A stretch of 21,831 nucleotides of DNA from JAUNST01 sp964452285 (lineage in GTDB: Bacteria > Patescibacteriota > Microgenomatia > UBA1400 > PJMF01): contig CAYVKW010000017.1 of NCBI GenBank assembly GCA_964452285.1, positions 1 through 21,831 on the forward strand, written 5' to 3'. Of this stretch, positions 1 to 8,153 are shown piece after piece. Both the position numbers and the translations under genes were made by a program. The notes beneath the pieces were generated by a model. The model saw only the letters and a program-made list of their open reading frames with translations, made no database searches and was not told the DNA's origin. Position 1 is the stretch's first letter, and each line of letters starts with the position of its first letter.

Positions 1-27
1 ACACACACACACACACACACACACACA
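1..27. repeat. (AC)n dinucleotide tract at left edge
   Basis: Thirteen AC units plus one A begin the window. In the frame of the downstream FISUMP gene the tract would read as alternating His-Thr and contains no stop. It may be a true microsatellite or an end-of-contig artefact; the sequence alone does not decide. Confidence 0.9.
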
Positions 28-127
28 AAGATTTTTAAGTGATAATGAGCGTGAGATTGATAAGTGTGGACTGAAGATCGATTTTGCTTCAACAATTAGG
101 TTATCTAAGTTTTACTCCAGAGTTTCT

Positions 128-1156
128 TTGATTTCTTCAAAAACTTTTTCGATAGTTACTACGATAATCACCTTAATACTATTTTTGATAAAAACACATT
201 TTACTTTTCGAGCACGCCTTAATTTTTCATTTCTTCTCTCCCCTCTTCTTTTTTTCTCTTTCATATTTTTTCAATCTACAAGTCTTGTTCAGGCGGTCGC
301 TGGAATAACAGTGGACGAAATGCCGCTTGGAACGGTGGTGGTAATAAATGGGATTAAATTAATTAAAATCACTGCTACAAATAAATTTATGGCCATCGAG
401 CCATTTTCTGATTGTAATCCTGCCACTGATATGCAGTGTTTTGATCAATGCGAAAGTTGGGTGACACCGGCAACTGGAACAATGAATTATTCGAACGCGA
501 GCGGCCTTAATGGCAGCTCGGAAACTCTTTTGACTGACTTGCGTGACGGGAAACAATACGAAATTCGTAAATTTGCTGACGGTAAATGCTGGATGGTGCA
601 AGATCTTCGTTATGGCGGTGTCACCGATGCTTGTCTATCAAGAACGGCTTTTTCTGGTAACGGGAGTGCGTCTCCAACAGGTAGATTTGGCGCAGGGACT
701 TATGGTGACTGTAGAAATGATCCCGGCTATGCTACTTATCTTTATAACTGGCAAGCGGCAATGCAAAATTCCACAGCTTTTTACAATACTACGTATACTG
801 GATCAACACAAAATGTCCAAGGACTGTGTCCACAGGGCTGGCATGTACCGACAGGCGGACCAACAGGCGAGCAAGTGGCTTTGGATAAAGCCATTGGCGG
901 TACGGGTGCTAATAACCAAACCTCTGGTAATTCGTTTACCTTTTGGCGGCCAGGAGGAAATTTTCTTGGGACTTATTCTAGTCGCTGTGACGCGTCTGGA
1001 GTGCTGGACTATCAGGGTACGCTTGACTACTATTGGTCATCGTCTCAGGCTAGCACGACGCACGCTTACGGCGTGCACATCTACACCGGAAACGTCAACC
1101 CACAGAATTCTCTCGATAAGTTCCGCGGGTTTTCGGTGCGTTGCGTAAAGAATTGA
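128..1156 (+). CDS. Secreted FISUMP-domain surface protein
   Basis: The product carries the domain named after Fibrobacter succinogenes major paralogous proteins, found on the outside of many bacteria and common in Patescibacteria; its molecular role is unknown. The hallmarks are a YEIRKFADGKCWMVQDLRYG block (about residues 145-165), a YLYNW segment, a CPQGWHVPT motif, a YWSSS motif and the terminal GFSVRCVKN. A strongly hydrophobic segment (about residues 9-55) ending before ITVDEM looks like a signal peptide or anchor, so the mature part should be extracytoplasmic. The TTG start at 128 is uncertain: no Shine-Dalgarno precedes it and the frame is open without a stop back to base 2, so the true start may lie further upstream. 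Base composition looks somewhat more GC-rich than in the neighbours. The family call is firm; the start is not. Confidence 0.85.
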   Translation: MISSKTFSIVTTIITLILFLIKTHFTFRARLNFSFLLSPLLFFSFIFFQSTSLVQAVAGITVDEMPLGTVVVINGIKLIKITATNKFMAIEPFSDCNPATDMQCFDQCESWVTPATGTMNYSNASGLNGSSETLLTDLRDGKQYEIRKFADGKCWMVQDLRYGGVTDACLSRTAFSGNGSASPTGRFGAGTYGDCRNDPGYATYLYNWQAAMQNSTAFYNTTYTGSTQNVQGLCPQGWHVPTGGPTGEQVALDKAIGGTGANNQTSGNSFTFWRPGGNFLGTYSSRCDASGVLDYQGTLDYYWSSSQASTTHAYGVHIYTGNVNPQNSLDKFRGFSVRCVKN

Positions 1157-1177
1157 GAAAGGAAATTGTTTTGGTTG

Positions 1178-1206
1178 GCGGCGGCGCGATTTTTTTGCGC
1201 CGCCGC
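1178..1206 (+). terminator. GC-only hairpin after FISUMP gene, possible terminator
   Basis: A perfect 10-bp stem made only of G and C (GCGGCGGCGC at 1178-1187, GCGCCGCCGC at 1197-1206) encloses a 9-nt loop that contains seven T. It lies 21 nt after the stop at 1156, the expected place for a terminator. The usual T tract after the stem is missing (TTGATAAG follows), so termination is inferred from position and stem strength. Confidence 0.55.
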
Positions 1207-1298
1207 TTGATAAGTAATCGCGTTTCTGGAAAATGCGAATCATCAGCAGAAGCATTTCAAAATGAGTTACAATACATATCAGAAAGGAAGTGTCCGGA

Positions 1299-1328
1299 TT
1301 AGCGTAGAACGCAGCTTTGTGCTATAAT
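1299..1328 (+). promoter_or_regulatory. Extended -10 promoter for leaderless gene at 1335
   Basis: TATAAT at 1323-1328 is preceded by TGC (1320-1322), a perfect extended -10. A weak -35 (TTAGCG, 1299-1304) sits 18 bp upstream. Exactly 6 nt separate the -10 from the ATG at 1335, so transcription should begin at or next to the start codon. Confidence 0.75.
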
Positions 1329-1334
1329 GGGCTT

Positions 1335-2039
1335 ATGGCAGATCAAAATAGTGTAAACCTAGATATAAATGCAGTTATGGGCGGGAGTAAAGAAGGGGCG
1401 CCGGTAGCGGTACAAAATCCAAATACGGTGCAAAATTCAAATCTGGATGCAGCAGTGACGACTGCGGCGCGTGAAGAAAAAGAAGCGCAAGAAATGTTGC
1501 AAGCGCGCGAGGTAATTTTGGCAGCAGAGAGAAAAGAAGAAAAGACAGAATTGGCAGGGATAGATCAGACTCGGGTAGCGGGACAGGCGCCGCCAGAATT
1601 AGATATGCCGATGACGGCGCAAGTGGAAATGGCGGCGCCTGTTAAACAAGAAATTAACGGTGTGACAATAGAAGGAACAACGAATGCAGAGGCGGTAGCT
1701 GCGGTGAGTCAGGATTTACAAAAAGAATATTTAGAAAGAATGGAAACGGAGAAAGCGCGCGCTCAGATTGAAGCGCAAAATGGGCAAAAAGTGGCGGCGC
1801 GCGCAGTAAATCAAGAAGCAGGAGTGGCAGAAATTGTGGTCAACGGACTAAAACAACAAGTGGAAACTGAGGCGGTGATGAAAGAAAACTTGCAAAAAAG
1901 TCCGGATGTAGGCATGACTTGGAGAGCTTGGTTGTCAAAAAAATTGCGCGATATGTGGAGCACATTGATTCGTCAAGAAAAATCAACTGCTGTTACTCAG
2001 GCAACACAGGAGAAAAAAATAGAAAATCAAGGTCAATAA
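1335..2039 (+). CDS. Glu/Ala/Gln-rich protein of unknown function
   Basis: Not recognised. The product is 234 residues of low complexity, rich in Glu, Ala, Gln and Lys, with long stretches likely to be helical or coiled coil (about 45-75 and 125-165) and a short basic, Trp-containing segment near the end (TWRAWLSKKLRDMW, about 195-208) that could touch a membrane or partner. No signal peptide or membrane segment is seen. An in-frame TTG at 1317 exists but lies upstream of and overlaps the -10 element, so ATG 1335 is preferred and the mRNA is probably leaderless. The next gene starts 1 nt after the stop, which implies co-translation and suggests a function with the membrane ATPase. That partnership is inferred only. 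Confidence 0.75.
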   Translation: MADQNSVNLDINAVMGGSKEGAPVAVQNPNTVQNSNLDAAVTTAAREEKEAQEMLQAREVILAAERKEEKTELAGIDQTRVAGQAPPELDMPMTAQVEMAAPVKQEINGVTIEGTTNAEAVAAVSQDLQKEYLERMETEKARAQIEAQNGQKVAARAVNQEAGVAEIVVNGLKQQVETEAVMKENLQKSPDVGMTWRAWLSKKLRDMWSTLIRQEKSTAVTQATQEKKIENQGQ

Positions 2040-2040
2040 T

Positions 2041-4407
2041 ATGCCAGTTACAGTTTCTGAGACAGCAACGACGGCAGCGGTGAATGAAGCTTGGTTAAGA
2101 ACGGTGGATATATTTTGGCTAGTATTTTTGTGGTTGATAATCGTGGCAATAATTTTTTTGGTGGGTTATCTAGCTTATTTTTGGTGGAAAAACAGACAAA
2201 GAGAACAAGAGTCACTCGGTTTTGTAACCTTACTCATCCGTTTGCCGAAAGAAAATGAGGTCAAAGTAGAAGCAGCTGAGCAGATGTTCGCGGCTTTACA
2301 CGCCTTAAAATTGTCTACTTTTCAAAGTTTAACGCAAAGAGAGCCACGATTTTCTTTTGAAATTGTGGCAAAAAAAGAAGATATTGCCTTTTATCTGAAT
2401 GTGCCGAAGAATTTGCGCGATTTGGTGGAAAAAAACTTACATGCGGCTTATCCTGAGGCCGATATTGCACCAGCAGCAGAGCCGAATATTTGGACAAAAA
2501 ATGGGAAAACTGCTTTTACTTATCTAAAATTGAAAGATGGCGATCGTTATAGCCTGCAAACTTTCAAAAATTTACCCAATGATGGACTGAATGCTATTAC
2601 CTCAGCGCTTTCAAAAATGGAAACAGATGAAGGCGCAATTATACAGTATTTAATTCAGCCGGAGGGAGATAATTTCCGAAAAAAGAGTTTGAAATCGATA
2701 AAAACACAAAAGGATAAAACTAGCGATCAAAATGTAAATTTTGAAGCGGATAGTAATGAATTACAATCAATGGAGGAAAAAGTGAGCAAGCCGCTTTTCC
2801 GAGTGAGTATTAGAATCTGTGTAAATAGCCCGGACAAAATCGCTGCTGAATCACATTTAACCAATATTTTTACTAGCTTTGCTCAATTTGACAGCTTGTT
2901 TGCGGAATTTACCAAAGCGCGTTTCATTATCTGGAAACGCGCTTTTATGATTAATTTTATTTATCGTTATCCGGCTTTTTTTGAAAAAGTGGGTACGCTA
3001 GTTCTGAATACGGAAGAGTTAGCGACGATTTTCCATTTACCAAATAAGAGCGTGGAAACGCATCATATTCGCTTTCTTTATGCAAAAAATGCCCCTGCAC
3101 CAAGAGAAATACCAACTCAAGGGTTACTTTTGGGTAAATCTGTCTATCGTGGAGAGACACGAGATATTTATATGGACCTAGCGGATCGCCGTCGTCATAT
3201 GTATATTATCGGTAAAACAGGGACTGGTAAGTCAGAATTTTTGAAAGAAATGATTTTGCAAGATATCGTCAATGGTTATGGTGTGTGTGCTATTGATCCA
3301 CACGGGGAGTTTGTGGAAGATATTTTGCAATTATTGCCACCGGAAAGAGCGGAAGATGTAATTTATTTTAATCCTTCCGATTTAGAGCGACCAATGGGTA
3401 TGAATATGATGGAAGCAGATTCAGAAGAACAAAGGCATTTCGTGGTCGGGAGTGTGATTGGACTGATGTATAAGCTTTATGACCCTCATCGGACTGGTAT
3501 CATTGGTCCACGTTTTGAGCATGCAATTAGAAATGCGATGTTAACGATTATGTATCGGAAAGGCACGACTTTTATTGAATTGGTACGGGCGCTGACAGAC
3601 GATAAATTTGTAGAAGAATTGCTGCCTCTAGTGGAAGATCCAATGGTGCGACGTTATTGGACTGATCAAATGGCGCAAACCTCTGATTTCCATAAGTCTG
3701 AAGTGCTGGATTACATTGTGTCAAAATTTGGTCGTTTTGTGACCAATAAGACAATGCGTAATATCATCGGTCAACCGGTGAGTGCTTTTAATTTCCGACA
3801 GGCGATGGATGAAAAGAAAATTATCTTGTGTAATTTGTCGAAAGGAATTCTGGGTGAGGAAGATGCGAAATTTTTGGGTTTGATTTTGGTGCCAAAAGTG
3901 TTAACGGCGGCAATGAGTCGGCAAGATATACCAATGGATCAACGACAAGATTTCTTTTTGTATGTGGACGAGTTTCAGAATTATGCGACTGAAGATTTTG
4001 CGACAATTTTATCGGAAGCTCGTAAATATCGTTTGAATTTAATCGTGGCTAATCAGTATATTAGCCAGATTGATGAGCAAGTGCGAGGAGCGGTTTTTGG
4101 CAATGTGGGAACAATGGTAAGTTTTCGAGTGGGAGTAAATGACGCTCAATATCTACAACATGAATTTGCGCCGACTTTCACGGAAACAGATCTGGCGAAT
4201 ATTGAAAAGTATCACGTTTATATCAAAACGATCGTGAAAAATGAGCCAGTCCCAGCTTTTTCAATGTCATTGGAAAAAGATATGAAAGAAGTGGAGGCGC
4301 GAATGAATCCAGAGTTGGCAAAGGCGGTAAAAGAGTTGAGTCGATTGAAATACGGTAAGGATCGCGACGCAGTGGCAGCGGAAATTGCTACTAGAGCGGA
4401 ATTATAA
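2041..4407 (+). CDS. Membrane-anchored HerA/TraG-type ATPase
   Basis: A 788-residue P-loop ATPase of the HerA/VirB4/TraG-TraD (DUF87-like) group, which moves DNA or protein across membranes. One N-terminal membrane segment (about residues 24-49, rich in Trp, Phe, Ile and Leu) is followed by an approximately 320-residue soluble region and then the motor domain. Walker A GKTGTGKS is at 391-398, followed by a DPHGEF motif; Walker B FFLYVDEF is at about 638-645, followed by an ARKYRLNLIVANQY segment typical of TraD-like coupling proteins. AAGG about 10 nt before the ATG is a modest ribosome site. It is coupled to the preceding Glu-rich gene. No other conjugation or type IV secretion gene is in the window, so the substrate is unknown; a role in DNA transfer or uptake is possible. 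Confidence 0.85.
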   Translation: MPVTVSETATTAAVNEAWLRTVDIFWLVFLWLIIVAIIFLVGYLAYFWWKNRQREQESLGFVTLLIRLPKENEVKVEAAEQMFAALHALKLSTFQSLTQREPRFSFEIVAKKEDIAFYLNVPKNLRDLVEKNLHAAYPEADIAPAAEPNIWTKNGKTAFTYLKLKDGDRYSLQTFKNLPNDGLNAITSALSKMETDEGAIIQYLIQPEGDNFRKKSLKSIKTQKDKTSDQNVNFEADSNELQSMEEKVSKPLFRVSIRICVNSPDKIAAESHLTNIFTSFAQFDSLFAEFTKARFIIWKRAFMINFIYRYPAFFEKVGTLVLNTEELATIFHLPNKSVETHHIRFLYAKNAPAPREIPTQGLLLGKSVYRGETRDIYMDLADRRRHMYIIGKTGTGKSEFLKEMILQDIVNGYGVCAIDPHGEFVEDILQLLPPERAEDVIYFNPSDLERPMGMNMMEADSEEQRHFVVGSVIGLMYKLYDPHRTGIIGPRFEHAIRNAMLTIMYRKGTTFIELVRALTDDKFVEELLPLVEDPMVRRYWTDQMAQTSDFHKSEVLDYIVSKFGRFVTNKTMRNIIGQPVSAFNFRQAMDEKKIILCNLSKGILGEEDAKFLGLILVPKVLTAAMSRQDIPMDQRQDFFLYVDEFQNYATEDFATILSEARKYRLNLIVANQYISQIDEQVRGAVFGNVGTMVSFRVGVNDAQYLQHEFAPTFTETDLANIEKYHVYIKTIVKNEPVPAFSMSLEKDMKEVEARMNPELAKAVKELSRLKYGKDRDAVAAEIATRAEL

Positions 4408-4504
4408 ATGGTAGAATAAGAAAAAAGCGAGTAATAAATAAAGGTGAGAAACAAATAAAAAAGCGAAAGAAAGACGAAATAAGTAACGAAAAAAAAGGCG
4501 AAAT
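4408..4504 (+). promoter_or_regulatory. Purine-rich untranslated spacer before epimerase gene
   Basis: This 97-nt spacer is nearly all A and G, with CGA(A) recurring every 10-20 nt or so in its second half (GCGAAAG, ACGAAAT, ACGAAAA, GCGAAAT). No -10/-35 pair or hairpin is visible. It is probably an unstructured intra-operon leader that aids ribosome binding; AAGGCGAAAT just before the ATG is the only Shine-Dalgarno-like part. Confidence 0.4.
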
Positions 4505-5503
4505 ATGAATGAAGATTTTTTTAGCTCAAAAGTAGTAATAGTGACTGGTGCAGCTGGTTTTATTGGATCGCATCTTTGTGATAGATTGCTGATGTTAGGT
4601 GCAAAAGTGACCGGGATTGACAATTTGATCACTGGACAGATGAGCAATTTGGAAGCAGCTCAAGCGGAAGAAAATTTTCATTTTTACAAGATAGATCTGA
4701 ATGAACAAAAAGAGGTAATACGGGTGTTGCGAGAAGTGAAAGAAAAACACGGACAAATAGATTTGGTCTTGCATTTCGCTTCGCCAGCCTCTCCCCCAGT
4801 CTATCAACAATACCCGACGCAAACCTATTTAGTTAATACTTTAGCTTTGCACAATTTGCTAACTTTTTTACGGGATGAAGAACCAAAAGCAAGACTACTT
4901 TTTGCTGGAACCAGTGAAGCTTATGGCACGCCATTGGAACATCCGCAGAAAGAAACTTATTGGGGGAACGTCAATCCCAATGGCGTGCGGAGTTGTTATG
5001 ATGAAGCCAAGCGCTTAGGAGAAACAATTTGCGGGGTTTTTAATCGCGATTTCAATATGGATACTCGAATTGTGAGAATTTTTAATACTTATGGTCCAAG
5101 AATGGACTTAAATGACGGTAGGATTTTGCCTCAATTTATTAAAGAATGGTTGGCGGGAGAAAAGTTGACGATTTATGGTGATGGCTCGCAAACGCGTTCT
5201 TATTGTTTCGTCAGCGATTTAGTGCGAGGAATTTTGACTTTTGCTGGCGGAGACGAAAGTTTGGCAGGAGAAACGATTAATTTGGGTAATCCAAGGGAGC
5301 TAACGGTTTTGGAAACGGCAAAAATTTTCAATCAAAAGACGGGACGGGTGGAGACAGAACTCGAATTTTTGCCTTTACCAAAAGATGATCCGACGAGAAG
5401 ACAACCAGATATCGCTAAAGCCAAAGAACTATTGAATTACGAGCCAAAAGTAGCTTTTGAAGATGGCTTAGAAATAATGATAAAAAGCTATAAAAAGGAT
5501 TAA
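4505..5503 (+). CDS. UDP-glucuronate decarboxylase-like SDR enzyme
   Basis: An extended short-chain dehydrogenase/reductase that probably converts UDP-glucuronate to UDP-xylose with bound NAD in the cytoplasm, supplying sugar for surface polysaccharide. Seen directly: the nucleotide-binding motif TGAAGFIG (14-21), HFASPASPPVYQ, GTSEAYG with Ser137, YWGNVNPNGVRSCYDEAKR with catalytic Tyr165 and Lys169, RIFNTYGPRM, and YGDGSQTRSYCFVSDL. The SPASPP and YWGNVNP motifs point to the UXS subfamily rather than GalE or dTDP-glucose dehydratase. At 332 residues it matches soluble bacterial UXS, with no membrane anchor. The gene at 5505 begins 1 nt after its stop. A related nucleotide-sugar epimerase is the main alternative. 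Confidence 0.85.
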   Translation: MNEDFFSSKVVIVTGAAGFIGSHLCDRLLMLGAKVTGIDNLITGQMSNLEAAQAEENFHFYKIDLNEQKEVIRVLREVKEKHGQIDLVLHFASPASPPVYQQYPTQTYLVNTLALHNLLTFLRDEEPKARLLFAGTSEAYGTPLEHPQKETYWGNVNPNGVRSCYDEAKRLGETICGVFNRDFNMDTRIVRIFNTYGPRMDLNDGRILPQFIKEWLAGEKLTIYGDGSQTRSYCFVSDLVRGILTFAGGDESLAGETINLGNPRELTVLETAKIFNQKTGRVETELEFLPLPKDDPTRRQPDIAKAKELLNYEPKVAFEDGLEIMIKSYKKD

Positions 5504-5504
5504 G

Positions 5505-6464
5505 ATGAACGAAAGATGGCAAGCGAGCGATCGAGAAGAAAAAGAAAACTGGAGACGTTTGGGAAAATCAGAGGATGTGATAGAGAGTATTTTTGACTCC
5601 AATTACAATCCTTCGTCTTCAAAAAATCAAAATGAGGCTAGAAAGTCAACCTTCGCTCCTGGTTTTGGGGAGAAATTGAAAAAATTATTCACACCAGAGA
5701 AGAAAAAGCGTCAAAAAGAGACGCCAACGGAGTGGCTTGACGACGAACAAACGCAAATTCAACTAGAAAATTGGGAAAGAAAAATGAAGATGGAAGGTTT
5801 ATCTAGTCAGCAAATAGAAAAAAGGCTGATTTTGCGTGCTGGCAGTTGGAAAACATTGCAAGAAACCTTATTTTTTTTGCAACAGACGAAAAAAACAGAA
5901 GATCATGATTTTGGTTATCAAGAGCAAATAGGAGAACAAATTGCTGATATAGGTAGAATTAAAGAGTTAATGAAGAAATCAGTCGTCATACCGGCGGAAG
6001 AGAGAGAAGAAGAATTGCGTGAATTGTGTCGAGGATTGTCAACGGAGAATGGTTTAAGACAAAAAGTATTGACTTTAATCAGAGAAGTTCGCCAAAACAG
6101 AGAACTTGACGAACGACAAAATACGTTGGTAGAAAATGGACCGCAACTAGAGGGAGTCAAAAGCGAAGAAAGAGATTTTTTTTCTGAAGCCGGCATGACA
6201 AAAAAAGTTTTGGCTTGTGAAAACTGGCATGATTTACAGAAGTTTGTGAGAGCCTGTAAAAAAAGAAAGATTGACTTCCCTAGTACTACGGGTTCGCCAG
6301 TAACAGCAGCAGAGTTGGAGAGAACTCTGACGTGGATTAAGGAAAAGGTGCAAGCTGGAGATTACGTAGATGATCAAGGACAATCCATATTTCTTTTTTT
6401 ACCTCGAGTTTATCAACTACGTGATAAAGTAAAAAGTTTGTTGGCAACTGAAGAAATGCGGTGA
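5505..6464 (+). CDS. Unknown charged protein with two Trp...LR repeat modules
   Basis: Not recognised. The product is 319 residues, very rich in Lys, Glu, Gln and Arg, soluble and predicted largely helical. After a charged N-terminal region (1-110) it seems to contain two copies of one module: about 113-195 (SW..LQ at the start, LRQKVLTLI at the end) and about 239-312 (NWHDLQ at the start, LRDKVKSLL at the end). The next gene has the same arrangement, so the two are probably paralogues. AAGGA precedes the ATG, which lies 1 nt after the epimerase stop. It ends with TGA, direct evidence that TGA is a stop here. The alignment was made by eye and no function is assigned. Confidence 0.75.
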   Translation: MNERWQASDREEKENWRRLGKSEDVIESIFDSNYNPSSSKNQNEARKSTFAPGFGEKLKKLFTPEKKKRQKETPTEWLDDEQTQIQLENWERKMKMEGLSSQQIEKRLILRAGSWKTLQETLFFLQQTKKTEDHDFGYQEQIGEQIADIGRIKELMKKSVVIPAEEREEELRELCRGLSTENGLRQKVLTLIREVRQNRELDERQNTLVENGPQLEGVKSEERDFFSEAGMTKKVLACENWHDLQKFVRACKKRKIDFPSTTGSPVTAAELERTLTWIKEKVQAGDYVDDQGQSIFLFLPRVYQLRDKVKSLLATEEMR

Positions 6465-6486
6465 GAGAAGAAAGGAAAGATCACAT

Positions 6487-7164
6487 ATGGAAGGTTGGAC
6501 ACCGATCGAAGTAGCACAAGCAGCGATGCAAGAAGAGCAAGAACATAAAAAAGTGACAGAAGCGGCTGAGACAAAAGCGACGCTGGAGGCAGAAAAAAAA
6601 GAAGATCAGGAAATGACCGAAGAGGAAATAACGCAGAAAATCGATGGTCTACATAATTGGTTGGAAATGAACGATCTTTTTAATCAAGAACCAACGGTTT
6701 TTACGAAGGAAATGCGGCTGACGATTGCTGAAGCTTTAAAAAGTCACGATTTTAGCTTTATTGCCAACCAGAAATTGCGTGAACAAGTGACGGATATCTA
6801 TTATGAACATGGTACACGAGGAATGGAATTGTTCACGCGCGAAACTAAAACAAGAAATGTCCAGGCAAAACCAGAAGAACAAACGATGGAAAATGAAACG
6901 TCTGGAGTGAAGGAAGTGGCTCAAATTAAAAATTGGCAAGACATTGATTCATTGTTAACTAATTGGGAGGAACAGGGTAAAATAATTGGAGGAAAATATA
7001 CGGCAGTTGATTTGCGAGCGCAAGTGGAGGCAGCGAAAAATATTTATCTTAAGACTGAGGATATGGGTTATGCTGGCAGGCGTTTGACGAGACAAGAAGG
7101 TTTTCGTGACGCAGTGATAAATATATTGGAGGAAAGCCTAACTCTAGGAGGAAGAAAAAGTTAA
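6487..7164 (+). CDS. Unknown Glu-rich protein, paralogue of upstream gene
   Basis: Not recognised. The product is 225 residues and acidic, with no signal or membrane segment. Two stretches resemble the modules of the preceding protein: about 55-105 (NWLEM ... LREQVTDIY) and about 148-215 (NWQDIDSLL, YTAVDL, FRDAVINIL). The second aligns best with the last module of the upstream gene (Asn-Trp, then T-A-x-[ED]-L, then [LF]R-D-x-V). A good ribosome site (AAAGGAAAG) precedes ATG 6487, and the gene lies 22 nt after its neighbour, so they are probably co-transcribed. A paired scaffold or assembly role is conceivable, but nothing in the sequence names one. Confidence 0.7.
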   Translation: MEGWTPIEVAQAAMQEEQEHKKVTEAAETKATLEAEKKEDQEMTEEEITQKIDGLHNWLEMNDLFNQEPTVFTKEMRLTIAEALKSHDFSFIANQKLREQVTDIYYEHGTRGMELFTRETKTRNVQAKPEEQTMENETSGVKEVAQIKNWQDIDSLLTNWEEQGKIIGGKYTAVDLRAQVEAAKNIYLKTEDMGYAGRRLTRQEGFRDAVINILEESLTLGGRKS

Positions 7165-7187
7165 AAAAAAGAAAGGTGAAATAAATT

Positions 7188-8120
7188 ATGTCAAGGAAAT
7201 TACAGGACTATAATAAAGTGGCAGTAGTAGGAGCGGGAAAAGTGGGTATGACTGCGGCTTATGCTTTACTTTTGGACGGAATGGCGCATGAAATTGTCTT
7301 ATTTGGGCGAGATGCGAATAAATTGTTGGGTGATAAATTGGATTTGGAGCATGCTATGGCTCTGACTCATAAGACCAAAATCGTGGCGAGCGACGATTAC
7401 AATGATTTGCGAGATACGGATGTGCTGATATTCACTGCTGGCGTGCCGCAATTACCTGGAGAAACGAGATTACAATTGGCAGACAAAAATGTGGCGATTA
7501 TGGAAAAAATGTTGCCGCCAATTGCAGCGGTGGCGCCAAAAGCAGTGTTTTTGTTGGTGGCAAACCCAGTGGATGTATTAACTTATAAAGCAAATCAGAT
7601 CTTGGGTTTGCCTGAAGGTAGAGTTTTTGGTTCTGGTACAACTTTGGATACAGCGCGCTTTCGTTTTCATTTGAGTGAATTCCTGGAAGTAAATCCGCGA
7701 AGTATCCATACTTATGTGCTAGGTGAGCATGGTGATAGCAGCTTTCCTCTGATTTCTAGTGCCAGCATCGGTGGTCAAAGTCTAAGCACCTTCCCTGGCT
7801 TTTCCAGAGAAATGGCGGAAGAAGCTTATTTGAAAGCGCGCGATGCCGCTGCGGCGATTATTAATAGTAAAGGCGCGACCTATTATGGTATTGGCGAAGC
7901 GGTAACAACAATTGTACGAGCAATTTTAAGAAATGCGCAATCAGTCTTGCCTTTAAGCGTGCCGATAAGCGATTATTATGGTGTCAATAATGTTTCTTTA
8001 TCTTTGCCGGTTATTATTGGACGTAACGGTGTAGAAAAAATTATTAAACCAAGTCTAGATGAAAAAGAACAAGAACAATTAATAACTAGTGTGATGGCGT
8101 TAAGAGAGTATTTGCAATAA
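7188..8120 (+). CDS. ldh: L-lactate dehydrogenase, possibly NADP-preferring
   Basis: A 310-residue member of the lactate/malate dehydrogenase family that interconverts pyruvate and lactate, recycling reduced nicotinamide cofactor in fermentation. The Rossmann motif GAGKVG is near residue 13. PQLPGETR carries the Gln that marks lactate rather than malate specificity, together with catalytic Arg; LDTARFRF holds the Asp/Arg pair and GEHGDSSFP the catalytic His. At the end of the second strand the usual acidic residue that binds the NAD ribose (LID in typical LDH) is replaced by Gly40-Arg41 in LFGRD, a pattern associated with NADP preference. AAAGGTG lies about 13 nt before the ATG. It is the last gene of the 4505-8120 block. 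Confidence 0.9.
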   Translation: MSRKLQDYNKVAVVGAGKVGMTAAYALLLDGMAHEIVLFGRDANKLLGDKLDLEHAMALTHKTKIVASDDYNDLRDTDVLIFTAGVPQLPGETRLQLADKNVAIMEKMLPPIAAVAPKAVFLLVANPVDVLTYKANQILGLPEGRVFGSGTTLDTARFRFHLSEFLEVNPRSIHTYVLGEHGDSSFPLISSASIGGQSLSTFPGFSREMAEEAYLKARDAAAAIINSKGATYYGIGEAVTTIVRAILRNAQSVLPLSVPISDYYGVNNVSLSLPVIIGRNGVEKIIKPSLDEKEQEQLITSVMALREYLQ

Positions 8121-8153
8121 AAATTATTAATCGTTTTTTTGTGTAAAAGCAGC

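Noticed and set aside
543..1148. 201-codon open frame on the plus strand inside the FISUMP gene
   Set aside because: The sense frame has clear FISUMP motifs; this one has none, and no ribosome site.
1317..1334. TTG start for the Glu-rich gene
   Set aside because: It precedes and overlaps the extended -10 element (1320-1328), so it would not be in the mRNA.
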